A stretch of 64,000 bases of DNA from Ophioderma brevispina (lineage: Eukaryota; Echinodermata; Ophiuroidea; Amphilepidida; Ophiodermatidae). The notes under the pieces were generated by a model, which was given only the letters and a program-made list of their open reading frames with translations, searched no databases and had not been told where the DNA came from. This document shows positions 11,390-23,531 of this stretch, in pieces. Both the position numbers and the translations under genes were made by a program. The stretch is taken from contig JAMKCH010049012.1 of assembly GCA_023653785.1 (NCBI GenBank), positions 82,391 through 146,390 of the forward strand. Direction: 5' to 3'. Each line of letters starts with the position of its first letter. The stretch's first letter is position 1.

Positions 11390-11411
11390 AAAAAAAAAAA
11401 AAAAAAAAAAA
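11390..11411. other. A-run, probable gap placeholder (1 of 5)
   Basis: 22 consecutive A between two copies of the same block. The right copy shows five A at the same exit point, so about 20 is unexplained. Confidence 0.6.
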
Positions 11412-12528
11412 CGGCAATGATTTGTGAGTTCGTTCCCTTTGTTCAAAGACGACATGTCAGGTATATGGATAATGAAGTGCTTTTCTTCTAAACAAAGATA
11501 GCATATTTTGCAAGCTGGTGAATAAGATTCAAATGGGTACAAAGGTTACATGATGTCACCAAAGTGAAGTCACTACATGTGGGACATAAGGACCATTGTA
11601 TCCAAGTGTCATGAAAATGTGCGCATGTATGTGGAAAGAGTATACAATTATGTTTAGGGTTAACATTCGGGTTAACATCTGTGTCAAAATTTTTACAACG
11701 GACATACACAGACACACACGCACAAAGACAGATACACACACACACACACACACTAACAAAACAATCCCTATGAGCCGCTTACTTCGCAGACGACACACAA
11801 AGTTGCAAAAGAAATTGCCACACTTATCAATTGCAACTGGGGATGTGCGGAATGATCTAAAATTTGCAAAGGCTGATCCAACATTATACGAAATAAGTAC
11901 CTGAGTTATTTTCTAACTACAGACCAGTATCAGTCTTACCCTGTATGTCTAAAACCCTGGAAAAATATATTTAATTGATGTATTCCGAATTTGAACTTCT
12001 TTAAAATTCTAAATGATAAACAGTTTGGTTTTAGATCCAACCACTCAACATTTACCTCTATTACTAATAGATAAAATTACTACTGCTGTATAAAATAATG
12101 AACCAACAATTGTTATTTTTTATAGATCTATCTAAAGCATTCGACAAGATAGACCGTATAAACGGGAGCACTATGGTATGAGAGAAGTTGTATTAAAGTA
12201 GTTTGATAGTTATCATGGTTATTCAGTTATTTGTTATTCAGTTGGCCGCTGCACCTGGCCAAAATTCAGTTATTTGTTATTCAGTTGGCCACTGCACCTG
12301 GCTGCTACGTAACTTGAATTCACTTGGCAGGTTTAGATGGCATGGGCGAGGAGTGTGCCTGTACCTGAAATGTAGAATTCTTTTGTTCCTGGATCGATCA
12401 AAAAAAAATTCAGGTTTTGGATACAAGTACACGCGTCGTGTACATCTAAACATCCCTACTCTCATGATTTCGACACTGGTCTGATATTTGCTATATTTAG
12501 TACGAGTTGATTAAGTTGTCGTGAAAAA
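11412..12528 (+). repeat. Duplicated block 1, right copy
   Basis: Near-identical to 9780-11389 without the MITE. It includes the same RT remnant at about 11904-12190. Confidence 0.85.
11904..12190 (+). mobile_element. CR1/L2-like RT remnant, second copy
   Basis: Same motifs as at 10766-11060 (NYRPVSVLPC, QFGFRSNHST, DLSKAFDKID), with a few base differences and the same dead state. Confidence 0.75.
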
Positions 12529-12882
12529 GCATGCTAAAATATTGTATCCCGATTTTGTAGGGTCTTCTAGTTATTCCAAAGGAAAATCGGAACACGCACC
12601 TTTAACAGACAAAAGACAGTAGAAGGTAACATAGTGTACGTAAAGAGTTGTTTTAGTGGCGATGACAATTCAGACCATTAGGTGAAATGATTCCAGTGCT
12701 AATATGAGTGACTCTACTCCCTCTGCAAGGTGAAGAACATTTTTCTTATTTTTAGGCAATCATGAACTTGGTTACTTTGGAAATTTTTTTTATAAAGGGA
12801 AGCAATATACCTATGCTTCTGTGCTAGTAATATAAATGTCAACTGTTTTCCCATAACATCATTTCTTAAGTATACCTATACC
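12529..12882. other. Unassigned sequence with one MITE-type end
   Basis: At 12585-12604 the sequence ATCGGAACACGCACCTTTA is the inverse of the terminal repeat of the element at 24572-25291. A partner end was not found nearby. The remainder is unremarkable. Confidence 0.4.
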
Positions 12883-15249
12883 ATGACTAGACCCCATCGC
12901 AGGCCTTTTCTACGGTCTGCCTTGACTATAGCGCCATTGAACGTGGAGGGTTTTTCTCATGCAAAAAGTAACATCATTGCTGATATGTGTAACAATCTCC
13001 AATGCGATGTCCTTTGTCTACAGGAAACCCACAGAGAAATCGATAACCACCGCCCAACCATACCAGGAATGGTCCTTGCCATCGAGAGACCACATCGACA
13101 ATATGGAAGTGCTATATACGTGATATGTGAAAACAGGCACCACAGTAGAAGCAACCTCAATGTCTGATGACAACAACATCGAAGTCCTCACCATTGAACT
13201 CAGCACTGTCATAGTTACATCCGTCTACAAACCTCCATCAGTAGACTTCAAGCACCATTACCTCAGCCTTGGAAATTCCACCAAACCTCACTTCTTCATT
13301 GGCGATTTCAACAGCCATAGTACCCAATGGAGCTACAATGAAACTAACAAAGATGGACATGCTTTCGAAGAATGGATAGACAGTCAACATCTAAGTCTCC
13401 TTGCTATTGTTAGCAAAGACATCTCTAACCTGTGTAGCAAGATCGTTCTGGATCCCGTTCCACTAACTCGACATCAACCAATCGGTATCCAAGTCAACGC
13501 TGCAGTAAGACCAAACAAAGTGCCTTTTAAGCGTCGCTTTAACTATAGGAAAGCAGACTGGCAAGGATTCACTGATGACCTGGATCAGAACGTGAAGAGG
13601 ATTGCTCCAAACCCCATAACTATGACAAATTTGTCCAACTAGTGAACAAGACTGCCCGGAGATTCATATACACAGAGGCTGTAGGATGGAATATATACCA
13701 GGGCGTCCTTTACAAGGAATGTTCTAGAGAATATCAAGAGTATATCACCATGTTTGAAGCTGATCCTTTTTCGGCTAAAACAACTACTAAAGGTGAGGAA
13801 GTTTCGGAGAGGATCTCCCAGAAAAAGATCAAAACCTGGCATACTTTAATTGAATCCACCGATATGACCCATAACAGCAAGAAAGCATGGTCTACCATCC
13901 GAAAGCTCCGAGGGATCCAACAGAACCTCCACAGCAGCCAAATATCACACCCAATGAAGTTGCCCCTCCAACTGCTTTTAAATGCAGCAAGAAGCCCAAG
14001 AAGATCAAACTAGACCGTAAGAGGTATAGTGGCGACCCTGGTTTCACTCGCCCTTCAACATGCACGAATTGGAATCCGGTATTGCTAAACTTCAACCAGG
14101 AAAAGCAGTAGGCCTTGACAACATCATAACTGAGGAGCTGATAAATGTCGGCCCAATAGCAAACAAATAGCTTCTTGAGCTCTACAATTGCTACCTCATT
14201 TCCCACAGGTTCCCAAAGATCTGGAGGAAAGCACATGTTATGGCACTCCTAAAGCCTGGGAAAGATCCATCCAATCCCAAGAGCTACAGACCAATATCAC
14301 TCCTCAGCCATACCTAAAAGCTCTTTGAACGTCTCCTGCTTAATCGTATCGCACCTGTGATAGACGAACACCTCATACCAGAACAAGCAGGTTTCAGGCC
14401 AAGCATTTCAACAACGAGCCAAGTACTCAACCTTACTCAACACATTGAGGATGGTTTCGAGAAGGGTATGGTAACCGGAGTTATGTTCGTCGACCTATCA
14501 GCAGCCTACGACACTGTTAATCACAGATGCCTACTCCATAAGAATCTGGAAATCACCAAGAACATACGCTTGACTGAGCTTATCAAGGGATTGCTGGTAA
14601 ACAGGATGTTCTTTGTTCAGCTAGGAGCGAAGAAGAGTCGATGGCGTAGGCTCAAGAATGGAAAACCACAAGAGAGCGTGCTTGCAACTCTCCTGTTCAA
14701 CATCTATACCAACGACCAACCTATGAGTACAGGAACCTGTCGTTTTATTTATGCAGATGATCTTGGAATTAGCGCACAAGATGCAGACTTCACAGCTGTT
14801 GAAGAGAGACTCTTCAAAGCTTTGGAAGAACTCACTCCTTATTATGAGGAAAACCACCTACGTGCAAATACATCCAAGACACAGGTGTGTGCTTTCCATC
14901 TATGTAACCGTGAAGCCAAACGTCAGCTTAAAGTTACCCGGTCTGGAACACCCCTGGAGTACTGTGATAACCATGTCTACCTAGGAGTTACCTTAGACCG
15001 CACTCTCTGATTCACATCGAGAAGACGAAGAGTAAAGTATGTTCACGCAATAACATCGTGAACAAACTCACTGGCACAAGATGGGGGTTCTCGCCCACAT
15101 ACCCTAAGATCGACGGCACTTGCTCTGTGCAACTCATGTGCAGAGTATGCTTGCCCTGTATGGGAAAGATCAAACCATGCCAAGAAGCTTGATTCAGCGT
15201 TAAATACCTCCTGCCGGTTTATCACAGGATGCCTCCGTCCAACACCAAC
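12883..15249 (+). mobile_element. Jockey/I-like LINE, EN and RT, broken
   Basis: This is an AP-endonuclease LINE read across several frames. The endonuclease appears as LQCDVLCLQETHRE (about 12995-13036), then TSVYKPPSVDF and FFIGDFNSHSTQW (about 13220-13330), then DPVPLTRHQPIGIQV in the C-terminal part of EN. The RT open frame (14357-15010) has FVDLSAAYDTVNH (block A Asp), PQESVLATLLFN (block B, with Glu for the usual Gly of PQGS) and FIYADDL (block C, catalytic Asp pair intact). At least three frameshifts (near 13125, 13640 and 14010-14350) and an internal loss within EN make it non-autonomous. No ORF1 is visible upstream. Clade assignment is by motif only. Confidence 0.85.
14531..15249 (+). 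repeat. Duplicated block 2, left copy (LINE RT)
   Basis: From CTACTCCATAAG to AACACCAAC, repeated at 15271-16130. Contains the YADD motif and the segment after it. Confidence 0.85.
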
Positions 15250-15270
15250 AAAAAAAAAAAAAAAAAAAAC
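15250..15270. other. A-run, probable gap placeholder (2 of 5)
   Basis: 21 A between the end of one RT copy and the start of the same sequence again. The homologous exit point in the right copy is followed by GG, not A. Confidence 0.6.
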
Positions 15271-16330
15271 TACTCCATAAGAATCTGGAAATCACCAAGA
15301 ACATACGCTTGACTGAGCTTATCAAGGGATTGCTGGTAAACAGGATGTTCTTTGTTCAGCTAGGAGCGAAGAAGAGTCGATGGCGTAGGCTCAAGAATGG
15401 AAAACCACAAGAGAGCGTGCTTGCAACTCTCCTGTTCAACATCTATACCAACGACCAACCTATGAGTACAGGAACCTGTCGTTTTATTTATGCAGATGAT
15501 CTTGGAATTAGCGCACAAGATGCAGACTTCACAGCTGTTGAAGAGAGACTCTCCAAAGCTTTGGAAGATGATGAAGAAGAAGATCACGAAGAAGAAGAGA
15601 TGATGATGAAGACGAAGAGATGATGAAGAAGAGATGATGAAGAAGAAGATATGATGAAGAAGAAGAGATGATGATGAAGAAGAAGAGATGGTGAAGAAGA
15701 AGAGATGATGAAGAAGAAGAGATGATGAAGAAGAGATGCAAATCCATCCAAGACACAGGTGTGTGCTTTCCATCTATGTAACCGTGAAGCCAAACGTCAG
15801 CTTAAAGTTACCCGGTCTGGAACACCCCTGGAGTACTGTGATAACCATGTCTACCTAGGAGTTACCTTAGACCGCACTCTCTCTTATAAGATTCACATCG
15901 AGAAGACGAAGAGTAAAGTATGTTCACGCAATAACGTCGTGAACAAACTCACTGGCACAAGATGGGGGTTCTCGCCCACATACCCTAAGATCGACGGCAC
16001 TTGCTCTGTGCAACTCATGTGCAGAGTATGCTTGCCCTGTATGGGAAAGATCAACCCATGCCAAGAAGCTTGATTCAGCGTTAAATACCTCCGGCCGGCT
16101 TATCACAGGATGCCTCCGTCCAACACCAACGGAAAACTTACACATCCTAGCAGGAATTGCTCCAACAGATATCCGCCGTAGCGTAGCGAGCATGCAAGAG
16201 CGTAGCTGCCAAGTATCTAATGTGAAGCACCTATGTCTGGACAGATACCTGCTGCCAACCGCCTTAAATCCAGAGAGAGTTTCTTAAGCAAAGTATGGCA
16301 CGCCACGCACGACAAATCCCCAGCGAGTAA
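15271..16330 (+). mobile_element. Same LINE, second copy continuing to the C-terminus
   Basis: Repeats RT from RLTELIKGLLVNRMFF through FIYADDL and continues past the end of the left copy into the LINE C-terminal region, up to the 21-bp minisatellite. A GAA/GAT array (15567-15738) replaces about 35 bases of the left copy. Confidence 0.8.
15567..15738 (+). repeat. GAA/GAT low-complexity array
   Basis: About 170 bp of GATGAAGAAGAAGA-type repeats inside the RT copy. It leaves long open frames on both strands that are not real genes. Confidence 0.9.
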
Positions 16331-16376
16331 CACCGCACCACGCCGAGTTACCGCGCTATCTATCCAGTTTGCCTCG

Positions 16377-16753
16377 CTACACCTCCAGTTTACATCCCTA
16401 CTTTTCAAGTTTACATCGCCGCAACCCGAGTTTCCGTCACTACACCTCGAGTTTCCAGCGCTACGCCTCGAGTTTCCGTCGCTACACCTCGAGTTTCCAT
16501 CGCTACACAGCGAGTTTCCAACGCTACAGTTCGAGTTTCCAGCGCTATACCTCCAGTTTCTGTCGCTATACCCTGAGTTTCCGCCGCTAGGCCTCGAGTT
16601 TGCAACGCTACACCTCGAGTTCCCCTCATGACACCTCGAGTTTGCAGCGCTACACTGCGGGTTTGCAACGCTACACGTCGAGTGTATGCATCGCCACGAC
16701 TCGAGTTTCGAATTACAGCGCTACTCGAGTTTACATCGCCGCAACTCGAGTTT
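16377..16753 (-). repeat. 21-bp minisatellite array, inverted copy
   Basis: About 18 imperfect units of the form CGAGTTTCCGTCGCTACACCT, directly after LINE C-terminal sequence. The unit length is a multiple of three, so heptad-repeat frames stay open in several frames. Confidence 0.9.
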
Positions 16754-18560
16754 AAATAAAATTTTTCATCAAGGAGAGGGAATATGAACTTTTAAATGGG
16801 GAAAACAAGGGTGAATCCTTTTTTTACAGAAGCGAGGGGGGAATGCGAAATTTTGCACCACAAATTGTTGAAATCCTCAATCCCATGGGTGAATCCAGCA
16901 GCACCAGTTTAGAAATAAGAACGATAAGGCCGCGTAATGCCCTCATTCCAAAACCCATTTTCCTATGCAAATTTAGTAGAAAATATTTTAAATTTGTAAG
17001 TGGTTTACTTTTTTAATTCTTTGGAATAATCAACCCTTGCAATGTTAGCTTTCCAAAACAAATTTTCCATGCAAATTAGAAACAATTTGAAATTTGTGTT
17101 TCACTTTTTAATGCTTATAGGTATAATCAACGGGTTTAAAAAGTAAATTATTGATGGTTAGGTTTTGCTTGAATGAATCATCAAAGCGGCCCGGGGGTGG
17201 GGGAGGGGGCAACCCTTGCAATGTTCGCTTTCCAAAACACGTTTTCCCATGCAAATTGGATGGAAACAATTGGTAATTTGTATGTGGTTCTAGGTATGAT
17301 AAGTGGTAATAGGTATGATCCACGGTTATAGGTATGATCCATGAATCACGGGTAAAGTGTTCATGGAAAGTTCATATAATAAGCGGCCCGGAGGGTGGGT
17401 GCAGGAGGGCCCTCCCGCGCGTGTCCCCTCTCGCGCAAAGCGCGGAACCCTTGCAATGTTCACTTTCCAAAACACATTTTCTCATGCAAATCTTATAGAA
17501 ACAATTTCAAATTTGTAAGTGGTTCACTTTATAAGATATGGTTTTAGCTCCACGTTGAGAGGCAGGAGCCTCCCGCGCTTGTTCACTTTCCAAAACACCT
17601 CATGCAAATGTTATAGGCCTAAGTATGATCAACGGTTGTAAAAAGTATAATATAGTTGATGGGTTTAGGTTTTGTTTTAATTAATTATATGTAAAACATT
17701 CGTACAGAATTTGTATAGGGGTCAACATTGAAAGTTATTTTAATTATATTTTAAACACTTGCAAATTATTGCCTGAGGAAAGAAGACTACCAAAAAGTAT
17801 AGTTTTGATTATGTTAAATGTTTACTTACCGAGATAAAGGTCAAAGAAGGTCAATGCCAATTGGATTATATTGCCCATGACCTATTTTGTTACATAACAT
17901 GATAACTATGCATTGCGGATGCTACAAACTATTCCTTATTTTGACACATTAAGCTAGATGAACAATTTGTTTCATTTTTTACCCAAATTGGAGCAACGTC
18001 TGATTTTGTTTATGTACAAATGGAAATTGACTTTTTTAAATACAATTTTAGCCATTGTTACCCAATAAAGCTAAAACCAATGGTCATAGATATTACAAAA
18101 CTATACATTTTTGGAATCCTTATGACTAGGAACACATTCAATATTATTTCGGTAAAAATCTGAAAGATCCATTGTGAGAATCTTGCCATGTAGAATGACT
18201 GTGAATATCCTGCATCCGATGTAGCCTTTCAATTCTATTTAGGTCGATATCAGGGCTCTCTATTTCTCCGAGCAAATCCATAACCCCTCTTATGTATTCC
18301 TCTAATTCATTTGCATTAATGAGGGACAAAATCCAAAAATAACAGCAGAGCAAAAATGAAACAGATCGCCATCACAGATCTATGAAACTGTGATCTTGTT
18401 GCTGACTAAACTCATAATTGAGATTGATGAAGCTTTAAAAACGTGCACAAATGTTCGTAATGTCCTTTTCCCAGAACATGCTAAGACCCTGATAGCGCTT
18501 CTGGGGTACCTGTTCTTTAAATTAATTCTCGGCGAGTTTAAAAATCTCAAGCAGTGCTGT
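16754..18560. repeat. Diverged repeats around CCAAAACACATTTTC
   Basis: At about 17010-17100, 17210-17290, 17450-17530 and 17570-17620 there are four diverged versions of a phrase with 'cttgcaatgtt.act.tccaaaacacattttc.catgcaaat'. Related sequence lies at 55740-55860 and 56330-56410. At 17990-18130 there is a partial relative of the foldback arms at 31.5/32.7 kb. No gene is seen. Confidence 0.5.
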
Positions 18561-18564
18561 AAAT

Positions 18565-18985
18565 TCCAAACTCGGGTTGCGGCGCTGTAAACTCGAGGTG
18601 TAGCGCTGTAAACTCGAGACGCAGCGCTGTAAACTCGAGGTGTAGCGCTGTAAACTTGAGACACAGCGTTGTCAACTCGAGGCGTCGCTCTGCCAACTCG
18701 AGGTATAGCACTGCAAACTCGCAATGTAGCTATATAAACTCGAGGTGTAGCGCTGCAAACTCGCAGTATAGCGCTGCAAACTCGCAGTGTAACGCTGCAA
18801 ACTCGAGATGTAGCGATCCAGTAGCGATGCAACTGGGGTTGCGGCGATGTAAACTCGGGTTTCGGTGATGTAAACTCGATGTGTAGTGAAGGAAACTCGG
18901 GTTGCGGCGATGTAAACTCGAGGAGTAGGGATGTAAACTGGAGGTGTAGCGAGGCAAACTGGATAGATAGCGCGGTAACTCGGCG
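18565..18985 (+). repeat. 21-bp minisatellite array, facing copy
   Basis: About 20 units of GTAGCGCTGTAAACTCGAGGT type, reading opposite to 16377-16753. The shared flank (18986-19090, inverse of 16270-16376) is LINE sequence. The 257-codon minus-strand frame here (18380-19153) is a product of the repeat period. Confidence 0.9.
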
Positions 18986-19090
18986 TGGTGCGGTGTTACT
19001 CGCTGCGGATTTGTCGTGTGTGGCGTGCCATAGCAAAGTCCAACCTCTTGAAACAGTCTCTAAAGAGCTTAAGAGAGTCGTCTTGTGGAA

Positions 19091-20019
19091 AGAAAGACTT
19101 ACCATCAACAAAGTAACATCATGGTATTGAACCTGGGGTCCGTTCCCCAACACGTACTTACGACACTGGTAGCCTACCTTTATACCAAGTAATGCGCAAC
19201 TTCACTACTAAGTTCATACTGCGTTCCCGAAACTCGTACGGAGCTACCTGACAACTAAAATTTACGACTGAGGTCTACGTCGATACTAGTTGTGACTTAG
19301 TTCACTACTATTGTGTTACACGCGTTCCACAAATTGACACGTAAAGCAGTTGTGAACTAAGTCCGACCAAAAGTTACGCACAAAACTACGTCTACTAGGG
19401 GTAGACTTAACAAATATTAGCAACGATTTCATTCTGTGCAGCTTGATGCGATCATGGCTGCGGCGGTGGTGACGGGTGGTCGTCATCGATTAGGGAAAAT
19501 GGGTCCCGAAATACTAATTCTAGATTATACAAACCAATGGAGAAGGTTTAGAAGACTACGGGCTTATACCACATAACTATTCGAACTATGCTACACAAAG
19601 AAACACCTCTTTAAGGTACTGATTACATAATACAGTAAATTCCTAGAAGGTTTATATTGAAAACGGTGAAAAGTAAAATAATAATATTCATAATAATAAT
19701 AATAATAATAATAATATGACTAAACACATATATGTCTTCAGTGTTATTGTATAATTTAACCTCTTAAAAATGAACGTAAACTATAAACATAAAACAGTCT
19801 ATTAATCATCTTTGTGATTATATTTTTGTATCAGAATTTGCAGTAACATATTTTGGAATTTTGAGGATGGATCAAGTTTTGAGTTTTGAGGATGGATCAA
19901 ATTGTTTTGTATTCAATATTAAAATAACGCTTTTATGTTAAACGTGAGCACAATCACTTTTCGGACACATTGTATTATTATCGAAATCCTGTTTTCCAAT
20001 GATCTTCTTTTTCTTTATG
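19091..20019. other. Intergenic with AAT microsatellite
   Basis: No gene is recognised. An (AAT)n microsatellite occupies about 19677-19718, and a tandem pair of TTTGAGGATGGATCAA phrases lies at 19860-19900. Confidence 0.5.
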
Positions 20020-20175
20020 ATCTCCACTTTCCTTCACGATCTTCTTCTTTTTCATCATCTTCATATTCATGTTCTTCATCTTTATCTTTTCTTCTTCTTC
20101 TTCATCATCATCGCTTTTCTTTTCTTCATGCTTCCATGATTTTCATTTTCTTTCTTCATGATCTTCTTCTAACCG
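20020..20175. repeat. TTC/TCA-rich low-complexity tract
   Basis: Imperfect repeats of CTTCTT, TCATCA and TTCATG. The serine-rich open frame through it is not credible. Confidence 0.85.
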
Positions 20176-20365
20176 ATGGAGACATTAAATACAATAAACT
20201 GTAAAACTTTTGCCAGACGATCACTGCAATGTATACAGAGTGGTGTCAAATGATTCCCCTATCTAAAAAAACATCAATTTTTAAGCTACTTAGCTAAAAA
20301 TTGAACAAATGAGAGAAATCGAAAATTAAGCGGTCACACGAAACCATATAACTTTAATTTTTTTT

Positions 20366-20634
20366 CCGAAAGTCGTTCGACCCTGTCGGACTAAAAATCC
20401 TTCGGAACATCAACCAGTTTTAGCTCTTCGGACAAACGACCATTCGTACCCTTTACCTTTTTTCGGAATATAAACCCTTCGGAACATCCACCGATCGCAC
20501 AAATGAATCTTCTTATTCGGAATTACGACCCTTCGGAATAAAAACCTTTTGGACTATAAACCTCTGTAGGTTTCTACATCGGAAAAAAGACCCTTCGGAC
20601 AGAAACCTTTCGGACCAAAGACTCTTCGGAACAC
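20366..20634 (+). repeat. CCTTCGGA minisatellite-like array
   Basis: About a dozen diverged units containing CCTTCGGAACA/CCTTCGGAATA separated by 10-20 bases (for example TAAAAATCCTTCGGAACATC). No perfect period. Confidence 0.75.
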
Positions 20635-21780
20635 CCCGAGCGGCAGTCTTTTGAATCACGCAATCGGTTTTCCGCTCTGTCCACAAAATCCAAATTGACG
20701 GCGTTCAGTAGGTATTTGTCAGAGATGCCTCAAAACTTTCTCCACCAACTAGGAAAGTCATGCGCAAATCGCGAGGCCGTGCGAAGCGAGACGTCTTTGT
20801 GCAATTAGGCAAACTTCTTTGCAAGCATAATATGTTTAGGAACCAAAGTATATGTCGTCATATACCTAACCAATGGAAATGATAAACTAAAGCTATATAA
20901 GAAAAAAAAATGAAATTCATCACTTAAAAATCAAAATGGCCGGTTCAATCAGTGTTCTTTTTTAATCGCGTGCATGCTCTGCATTTTGCCTATATAGTAA
21001 CAATCTAGAAACATAAAGCAATAACAGCACAATCTTTTGAAGAGCGTACCCAATTTTCCGGATATTTTGAGATTTTTGCACAGTTGCATTGGTAATGGGC
21101 TAGTAAACAATACCTGTAAATGCTGGAGCTGAACAATTTCTATGTGTCGCAAAATAAGGAATTTTGTAATTAGAAATAATTAATACCGGAGATCTCCGAT
21201 AATAATTCAACGGCTGCTGGAAAATTATTTCAATATTAAATAGCGCCATGTACGTGTCAACGCTCATCCATTAGTTGTTCCTTCGGTTCGGGCAAGTCAA
21301 GTTACATGTCATTTTCGTGAGGTCATTTTCGTGAGGTGGTACTATTTTCGTGACTATTTCACGACGGACGGACATATATTTGGCGTTTCCAGCTCCACCA
21401 TATTATTACAAGAGGGACCCCAATTCTAATTACAAAATCGCTTCTTTTATGACAAATACGCATTTTTGAGCAATTCCACTCGCAGATATAGTTTACTAGA
21501 CAATTATAAAAAAATATATAAACTGTGCATTTCTGTAAATATTTTGACTTTATTTGTTAGACCAGTTCCTAGGCTAAATCCTCGTATTCAATTCCATGGA
21601 CCCTAACCTAAGATATTGTCAATGAACACAAAGGATAAAATACTGCTTGGGCCAGTTTCACTTGAAGATTAAAGAAACTAAAGGTATAAGGCGTGTAGCG
21701 TCATTGTGGGAATAAACCGTTTCAAACAAAAGAATATTGTACAAATTCGAGTGAATGTATTATCATGCATTGAACTAATC
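20635..21780. other. Intergenic sequence, one dispersed phrase
   Basis: The stretch at 21053-21120 (TTTTCCGGATATTTTGAGAT and following) recurs at 25923-25990. No gene is recognised. Confidence 0.45.
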
Positions 21781-21833
21781 AATATATTATTTTTCAAACA
21801 GTGAAAGCACCAGAAATTGTGTTGTGGGGGAAA

Positions 21834-22054
21834 TGGCGGACTCACTTCAAGGGGACAATAATCATGAAATTCATGTAAATTTTGGGAATTTGACTGCTGA
21901 AACTAATGGAACAGCCACAAGTCTCTGTTGGGGACAAATGTGCAGACAACGCTCAAATGTGGAGGGCCAATTTACCCGTCCCCTATTCGCCACCGCCTCC
22001 AAGATGCCGGGGATGAACATAATGAAGAAACAAATGTTAAACAAAGAACAATAA
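21834..22054 (+). CDS. Hypothetical small ORF with nearby poly(A) signal
   Basis: ATG in a good start context (GGAAATGG) opens a 73-codon frame starting MADSLQGDNNHEIHVNFGNL. It follows a CAG at about 21800 that could be a splice acceptor. A second open frame overlaps (21928-22197), so a one-base error could fuse them. An AATAAA lies at about 22260. I recognise no domain. It may be a real small exon or part of an unrecognised repeat. Confidence 0.2.
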
Positions 22055-22279
22055 AGGAAAGGATGGTTGGTGTTCAAAGGCCTCAGTTTACTTTCAACGA
22101 GGGTGTTTTAATGGTTCTACCTTCTGCTGAAACCTGGAGTAAGGCTGAGAATTTCCCAAATGCTACATGCATTTTATTGGCAATTGTGACATTATAAAGT
22201 TATAAATTATGTTATATCACACGAAGTAGCACTTTATACCTATTTTTATGTTGATTTTCAATAAAGAATGGCAAGTGTC

Positions 22280-22600
22280 TCAGATCGTCTTCTTATCGTG
22301 TCCAAACACAGTGATTCTCAAATATGATCCAGCCAGAGATGGGTACAACGTCTGGCTGCTTCACTGAATTCCACACGGTCCTTATTTGTGCATTGTTGCT
22401 CCAACAGTGGGCAGACCAAGAGATGTTCCATAGTCTGTGGTGCTGTCCCACAACCACAGCTAGTATCTTGATCTGCTTCCAGGTAGCCCCATTTCTGCAA
22501 GGAAACTTTAGATCGGCCAGTTCTAAAACTGGCCAGTTCTATTGTTCTGCAAGGAAACTTTAGATCGGCCAGTTCTAAAGATAAAGGCCAGTTCTCAGAT
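22280..22600 (-). mobile_element. LINE 3' fragment (CGCGTAPQTMEH type)
   Basis: On the minus strand it encodes LQKWGYLEADQDTSCGCGTA then PQTMEHLLVCPLLEQQC, a CCHC-like C-terminal motif of EN/RT LINEs. Related copies are at 33100-33345 (plus) and 40325-41135 (minus). A 33-bp piece is tandemly duplicated at 22498-22580. No RT or EN domain is present in this fragment. Confidence 0.7.
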
Positions 22601-23079
22601 AATTGGCCATAACTCCTAAAGCAGACCCCCAAATTACACCAACTAAAAATCTCATGAAAGCTGGAACATTCATAGAAAGAATCAGTTAACATCCAGTTGA
22701 AATGAACTTAAGTTTTGGGCCAAAAATAATCTTTTATTGTATAGTGTTTTTTTTTGGGGGGGGGGGGCGTCTGTAATTAAAATGGAGAACACAATTTCGG
22801 GCTTGAATTTGTGTTTTTCACTGAGCAATATGTAACATTATAACCTTGCCTTTCTCCGTCCCTTCTTTCCCTCGCTAAATTAATTGCACTCATGTTTTTG
22901 ACATAATGTGTGATTTTATATTCCCCATTGAAGTAAGCAATACAGGTCGCATCTTGTCATTGACTCCATTAAACTAGACGCAAATCAATGGTTGTTGACA
23001 TGCATGTATTAACGTGTCACTATGCATTACACCAAATTAATTGATTAAAAAGAAGCGATAATTTAATAAGTATATAAAG
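22601..23079. other. Intergenic, T/G homopolymer
   Basis: A T-run followed by a G-run lies at about 22747-22767. Nothing else was recognised. Confidence 0.45.
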
Positions 23080-23340
23080 TTTTCATCTTAATAGAATGGG
23101 CTTCATTTTTAAAGTTTTACACTGATATTTCAATCCGTTTTGATGTGAGAGCAAACAATGTGATTTTGAAAGCCCCGCTGTAAAATTAATATTGGTCGAC
23201 CAAAATGGGGCACATTTTTGCTCATAACTTCCAAACCACACACCCATTAGTCCTGAGATTTCACAGGGTGAATAAGAAAAATAGTAGTTTTCTTCAGCTA
23301 CCACTTTTGACCACTTCCGGTAAAACTTTGGGTTCCTGGG
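23080..23340. repeat. Dispersed repeat, copy 1 of 2
   Basis: Contains TTAATATTGGTCGACCAAAA and GGGGCACATTTTTGCTCATA. A diverged copy in the same orientation is at 52925-53235, inside the receptor gene. Confidence 0.75.
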
Positions 23341-23380
23341 CGAGGCTGTTAACAATCGGACCGTGGACCTTCAATTTGTT

Positions 23381-23511
23381 AACAATACGTGCAAAAGCAT
23401 GGAGCCGGATTTTTATATGGTTGCCATGGTAAACGTGAAGCATAATTCAAATTTGGAAGATCAAATCAAAAATTGGGCTCCACGGTTTTGTAGATCTATT
23501 TGTATTTATCA
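23381..23511. repeat. Duplicated block 3, left copy (131 bp)
   Basis: Identical to 23774-23904 from AACAATACGTGC to TTTATCA. Confidence 0.9.
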
Positions 23512-23531
23512 AAAAAAAAAAAAAAAAAAAA
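23511..23531. other. A-run, probable gap placeholder (3 of 5)
   Basis: 21 A. The right copy shows a single A at this exit point, leaving 20 unexplained. Confidence 0.6.

Noticed and set aside
9914..11798. Cys/Val-rich and His/Thr-rich frames through CA repeats
   Set aside because: Microsatellite translation, duplicated with block 1; not conserved protein.
15360..15793. Ser/Leu/Phe-rich minus-strand frames up to 137 codons
   Set aside because: Antisense of the GAA/GAT array and RT sequence.
16233..16631. 132-codon frame with LEFPSLH-type repeats
   Set aside because: Same 21-bp array in the opposite orientation; the period keeps frames open without selection.
18380..19153. 257-codon minus-strand open frame, the longest in the window
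   Set aside because: Most of it is the 21-bp minisatellite read as seven-residue repeats. Other frames are also open there, and the ends are LINE and unrelated DNA.
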